NCBI RefSeq assembly: GCF_026626705.1
Contig: NZ_JAPNKC010000001.1
Coordinates: 11,060,001 to 11,124,000 of the forward strand
Direction of reading: 5' to 3'
Source of the DNA: Pyxidicoccus sp. MSG2
Lineage (GTDB): Bacteria; Myxococcota; Myxococcia; Myxococcales; Myxococcaceae
DNA: 64,000 nucleotides
Position numbers and translations under genes: made by a program. Positions 61,101 to 64,000 of the stretch are shown here, in pieces (position 1 is the first letter of the stretch; each line of letters begins with the position of its first letter). The notes beneath the pieces are model-generated. The model did not search any database, had not been told where the DNA came from, and was given only the letters and a program-made list of their open reading frames with translations.

Positions 61101-64000
61101 AGCGCCGCGAGCTTGTCGAGGTTGCGGCTCGCGACGAGGCCCGTGATGTAGTCGCGGTCCTCCTGGCTCTCGCCCAGCAGGGTGTCGCGCCGCTCCTTCG
61201 TGCTTCCCCGTGCGACTCCCGCAGCACGCGAGGGCGCGGAGAGGAACGACTCGAGCCGGCTCACCAGCTCCGCACGCGAGCCCGCGACGATGGCGAGGCG
61301 CTCGACCAGCTCGGTGCGCCCGATGGCGAGGGTCCCCGCGATGTCCCTCAGGGAATGGCGTGCCGTGTGCTCCGCGGCGAGCGCCCTGTGCAGCCGGCGG
61401 GCAGCTTCCACGAGCTGGGGTTCGCTTGCGGCGGACAGGGTGACCAGCTCCGGCCGAGCCTCGTCGGTTGCCACGCGGTCCCACTCGGCGGACCACTGGA
61501 GGATGGCGTGCGCATTCGAGCCGCCCGCGCCGAAGGAGCTGAGCCCGGCGAAGCGGGAGCCCTCGCGCTGTGGGAAGTCGAGGACCTCTTCCGCGACGAA
61601 GAATGGCCCGGCCGCGAAGTCGATGTCGGGGTTCTTGGTGCGACTGTGGAGGTTCGGAGGAATCTTCCCCCGTTGGAGGCAGAGGGCCGCCTTGATGAGC
61701 CCCGCGATGCCCGCGGCGGCTTCCAGGTGGCCGATGGCCGACTTCGCCGAGCCGATGGCGCAGACCTGCTTCTGGCCTGCCGCGCCAGCGTGCGCGAACG
61801 CCTGGGTCAGCCCCTGGATTTCGATGGGGTCACCCAGCGCGGTGCCCGTCCCGTGGCACTCGATGTAGCCGAGCTCCGTCGGAGCCACGCCCGAGCGCGC
61901 GAGCGCCGTCTCGACGAGGCGCCCCTGCTGCCGGGGGTTGGGCACCGTGAACCCGGAGGCACGCCCCCCGTGGTTGACGGACGTGCCGCGAATCACCGCG
62001 TGGATGGTGTCGCCGTCCGCGAGCGCCTGCTCCAGGGGCTTGAGCAGCACGGCGCCCACGCCTTCACCGGGCACGTAGCCCGTGCCTCCTTCGCCGAAGC
62101 TCCGGCACCGCCCGTCCGTCGACAGGAAGCGGAGCTGGCCGAGGTACAGGTACTTGTCCGGATGGAGCGAGAGGTTCACGCCGCCGGCCAGCGCCATGGA
62201 GCTCTCACCGTCGAGGATGCTCTGGCAGGCGAGGTGCACGGCGGTGAGCGACGACGAGCACGCCGTGTCGAGGGCGATGCTCGGACCGGTGAGGTCGAGG
62301 AAGTAGGAGACGCGGTTGGCAATCTGCCAGTAGAGCGAGCCGGGCCCCGCATAGCGTCCATGGAAGGTGCCCTGCTCGGCGGTGATGACCGAGTACTCGT
62401 TCCACATCGCGCCGACGAAAAGGCCGACGTTCGCCTCGCGCAGGAGCTTCCGGTTTCCGTAGCCGGCGTGCTCCAGCGTCTCCCAGGCGCACTCGAGGAA
62501 GAGGCGCTGCTGGGGATCCATCTGCTCCGCCTCGCGGACGGAGATGTTGAAGAAGAGCGGGTCGAACTTGTCGACGTCGTCGATGAAGCCGCCCCAGCGC
62601 CCATAGGTCGTGTCCGCGTGGGTCGGGTCGGCATGGAAGTAGCGGCGGTAGTCCCACCGGTCGGCGGGAATCTCGGTGATGCAGTCGCGGCCGGCGAGGA
62701 GGTTGCGCCAGTAGGTCTCGACGTCGGGCGCCTTCGGGAAGCGACCGCTCATGCCGATGACGGCGATGGCCCGCTCCGGCACGGAGGCGGCGGACCTGGT
62801 CGGGCGGGAGGGCTTCTCCGCTCGTGGCTGGGGCGCGGGCACGGGTACGGCGGGAGTGCTCGCTCGCGGTGCGCGTGACGCCAGGTAGACGGCCAGCTCG
62901 CGGAGGTTGGGTCGCTCGAAGAGGAGCGTCGGGGAGAGGCCGTCGTACCGCCGGTCCAGCTCCTTCATGATGTCCTTCACCATGATGGACTCGACGCCGA
63001 GGGCGAAGAACGACTCCTCCCGGTCGACCGCCGAGGGCTCCGCGCCAATCCGCGCGGCGATGAGCCCGGTCAGCCAGCCTTCGAGTGCGGCCGGATCGCT
63101 CGGCTGCGTGGCGGGTGTGGCGGCACGACTGTCGGCCTCGGGAGTGGGAGCAACGGGTGCGGGCGCGACGTCCGCGGCGATGAGCCGCTCCCCGAAGGGA
63201 TGACCGTCCCCAGGACCCAGGACGATGATTCGCTCCTCGGGCCCGGTCAGCGCCGCGTCGAGCGCGGCGAACGCGGGCGCGTCCTCGAGGAGGGTGATTC
63301 CCCTCGCTGCGAGCTGCTCGATGGCCCGCTCGTCGCGCCCCATCCCACCGTCCGCCCAGAGGGTCCAGTTCACGGCCAGGCTGCGCCCCGGACGGCCCCG
63401 CGCCCTGCGGAAATCCATGAACGCGTCGAGGAACGCATTGGCCGCGGCGTAGTCGACCTGACCGACGTTGCCGACCTCCGCGACGACCGACGAGTAGACG
63501 CTGAAGAAGTCGAGCGGCTCGGTCGCGGTGAGCTCGTCCAGGAGCCATGCTCCGAGGACCTTCGGGCGGAGCACACGGTCGAACGAGTCGGGCTCCTTGC
63601 TGAAGATGAGCCGGTCCGCGAGGACGCCCCCGGAGTGGATGACTCCGTGGATGGGACCCAGGCTCTCCCTCACTCGCGCGAGGGTTGCCGCGAGCGCGTC
63701 ACGTTCGGTGACGTCGGTCGGGAAGTAACGGACGTGGGCGCCGGTGCCGCTGACCTCCAGTTCCCGGATGACCTGCTCGATGTCCGGTGACAGCGGAGAG
63801 CGCCCCACGAGGGCGATGCGTGCGTTCCGCGTCCTCGCGGCGAGGTGCGCCGCGGTCTTCCGGCCAATCCCACCGGCACCTCCGACGACGACGTAGACAC
63901 CACCGTCACGATACGGAGATGCACTCCGGCCCAGTCGCGCACGTGCCACGCGGGGAACGAAGCGACGGCCCTTCCTCCAGACCACGACATGCTCGGAGCC
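58160..64000 (-). CDS. Trans-AT polyketide synthase subunit, 3' part (KR-ACP-KS-DH-ACP-KS)
   Basis: The gene runs off the right edge; about 1946 residues are visible. In order of translation: KR (VVVGGAGGIG near 63,880; VDYAAANAF near 63,450); ACP (LGVESIMV near 62,995); KS (DTACSSSL near 62,260, ECHGTGT, KSAIGHLEAA); DH (HVVGGRKLLP near 60,845; HPSLLDGALQ near 60,370); ACP (YGVESVMM near 59,980); C-terminal KS (DTACSSSL near 59,105, EAHGTGT, KSNVGHSLHAAG). A short helical segment ends the protein (LSRHELLLRLSRGELTPDRALEL) and resembles the N-terminus of the next subunit, as four-helix-bundle docking partners do. No AT is present. The DH module has no KR of its own, so it may dehydrate the hydroxyl made by the preceding KR. 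Confidence 0.93.
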   Translation of the reverse strand, partial: GSEHVVVWRKGRRFVPRVARARLGRSASPYRDGGVYVVVGGAGGIGRKTAAHLAARTRNARIALVGRSPLSPDIEQVIRELEVSGTGAHVRYFPTDVTERDALAATLARVRESLGPIHGVIHSGGVLADRLIFSKEPDSFDRVLRPKVLGAWLLDELTATEPLDFFSVYSSVVAEVGNVGQVDYAAANAFLDAFMDFRRARGRPGRSLAVNWTLWADGGMGRDERAIEQLAARGITLLEDAPAFAALDAALTGPEERIIVLGPGDGHPFGERLIAADVAPAPVAPTPEADSRAATPATQPSDPAALEGWLTGLIAARIGAEPSAVDREESFFALGVESIMVKDIMKELDRRYDGLSPTLLFERPNLRELAVYLASRAPRASTPAVPVPAPQPRAEKPSRPTRSAASVPERAIAVIGMSGRFPKAPDVETYWRNLLAGRDCITEIPADRWDYRRYFHADPTHADTTYGRWGGFIDDVDKFDPLFFNISVREAEQMDPQQRLFLECAWETLEHAGYGNRKLLREANVGLFVGAMWNEYSVITAEQGTFHGRYAGPGSLYWQIANRVSYFLDLTGPSIALDTACSSSLTAVHLACQSILDGESSMALAGGVNLSLHPDKYLYLGQLRFLSTDGRCRSFGEGGTGYVPGEGVGAVLLKPLEQALADGDTIHAVIRGTSVNHGGRASGFTVPNPRQQGRLVETALARSGVAPTELGYIECHGTGTALGDPIEIQGLTQAFAHAGAAGQKQVCAIGSAKSAIGHLEAAAGIAGLIKAALCLQRGKIPPNLHSRTKNPDIDFAAGPFFVAEEVLDFPQREGSRFAGLSSFGAGGSNAHAILQWSAEWDRVATDEARPELVTLSAASEPQLVEAARRLHRALAAEHTARHSLRDIAGTLAIGRTELVERLAIVAGSRAELVSRLESFLSAPSRAAGVARGSTKERRDTLLGESQEDRDYITGLVASRNLDKLAALWVRGVSVDLGALHAERPWHRVALPTYPFERRRCWIPTAPDAPPTAATTAVLHPLVHTNTSTLREQRFVTALTGDEPFLAHHVVGGRKLLPAVASIEAARAATELSGEHAAALRDFVWMRPLVAGDDGCRFQVRLNPGERDLEFSLVEAGGASDVVFARGRVLRDAPVTAPPSPVDLAALKARATERLGRNALYARFQLHGFEYGPAFQSIVEVYRAGAESLSRLELPAVAAAPALQLHPSLLDGALQTALVLFDEGGDARQPPLPFALGAVELYGMPAGACWAWVRRNEAQRLDVTLLDDAGRALVVMRDLVLRRPQEASRPAAPRPAESAPPLATALRTHVEKELLSVYAELLKVAVAELDPEVPVSNYGVESVMMMTVLSRVEALFGRAVEPNAIVEHPAIRDFATYLIDEGVATSAAPTGVAPPEPRAFLSESPAPAPSAQPPARFSPESSASPSVASVAPSTRFAPDTPTHPSIAIASPASRFAPTAHGRAPRVAVVAMAGRQPLSANLEEFWRNLTAARRLTREVPEDRLQDFRTAGGLPGDLRHIRFGGFVEGIDLFDASAFGVSDTDALLMDPQQRFLLELSRELFDAAGYRNEELLGRRVAVFIGGAESAYLKRHRASVPDEVAGRMVVSTIQNMLAARISDHYGFTGSSQTVDTACSSSLVAIHQACRDILSGEAEMAIAGGVEIILDPFYFTGFARAGVLTDSPNSYVFDERANGFVLGEGAGLVLLKSYEAALRDGDPILALVAGSAVNNDGRTMGLTTPNQERQTELLTAALEASGLAPTDVTYLEAHGTGTLLGDPIEIRAATKAFGRGAERWCALGSVKSNVGHSLHAAGVTAFLKTALAVERGVLPATLNCDRPHPRFRFEESPFRPNTTTSPWTPPSGVRRAGISSFGFGGTNCHVVLEQFIRNGLPQTRSPLPPTRFRRRSYWLGRAGEERLSRHELLLRLSRGELTPDRALELGRHARNVD

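Overview
The window is very GC-rich (roughly two thirds or more G+C, with strong third-position bias) and codes densely on both strands. It looks like the chromosome of a predatory myxobacterium (Myxococcota, Myxococcus/Corallococcus/Pyxidicoccus-like). The reasons are the many lipoproteins with lipobox cysteines, secreted proteins ending in a CGDGxC...CPxDC motif, an NtrC-type two-component system, an M4 metalloprotease with PPC domains, and a giant trans-AT polyketide synthase.

Layout. 1-7.7 kb (plus strand): the end of a TOS1-like (DUF2401) secreted protein, an unrecognised secreted protein, a clan GH-A glycosidase lipoprotein, a di-haem oxidoreductase (DHOR) lipoprotein, a dicarboxylate/cation symporter and a small Cys-rich lipoprotein. 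7.9-9.2 kb (minus): a polysaccharide deacetylase-like lipoprotein with a Cys-rich insertion. 9.3-22.9 kb (minus): a defence island with a complete class 1 DISARM operon, transcribed drmD-drmMI-drmA-drmB-drmC. A truncated IS256-type transposase lies at the drmC end. A palindromic operator-like repeat and the detached 3' end of a tRNA/tmRNA gene lie at the drmD end.

22.9-31 kb: a MacAB-TolC-like efflux operon (minus) diverges from a histidine kinase / sigma-54 response regulator pair (plus). The 445-bp gap between them holds two copies of one palindrome and a sigma-54-like promoter element, which suggests that the two-component system controls the pump. 31-37.7 kb: a phospholipase A2-like protein, a TPR protein, a thermolysin-family (M4) protease, an ATP-grasp protein, a single-haem lipoprotein and a HAD hydrolase.

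37.7-64 kb (minus): the 3' two thirds or so of a trans-AT polyketide synthase operon that runs off the right edge. Reading with transcription the order is ...KR-ACP-KS-DH-ACP-KS | ACP-KS-(psiKR)KR-ACP-KS | DH-ACP-KR-KS-cMT-ACP-KS-(degenerate ACP)-ACP-KS-ACP-thioester reductase | AT-ER. No module contains an acyltransferase; the discrete AT-ER protein supplies malonyl units and enoyl reduction in trans. The chain is expected to leave by NAD(P)H-dependent reductive release as an aldehyde or alcohol. I could not tie the assembly line to a named product. Its most unusual details are an ACP-like domain with Asp in place of the phosphopantetheine serine, matching helical docking segments at one subunit junction, a duplicated short motif in the tail at the split KS/DH junction, and a 20-residue tandem repeat before one KR.
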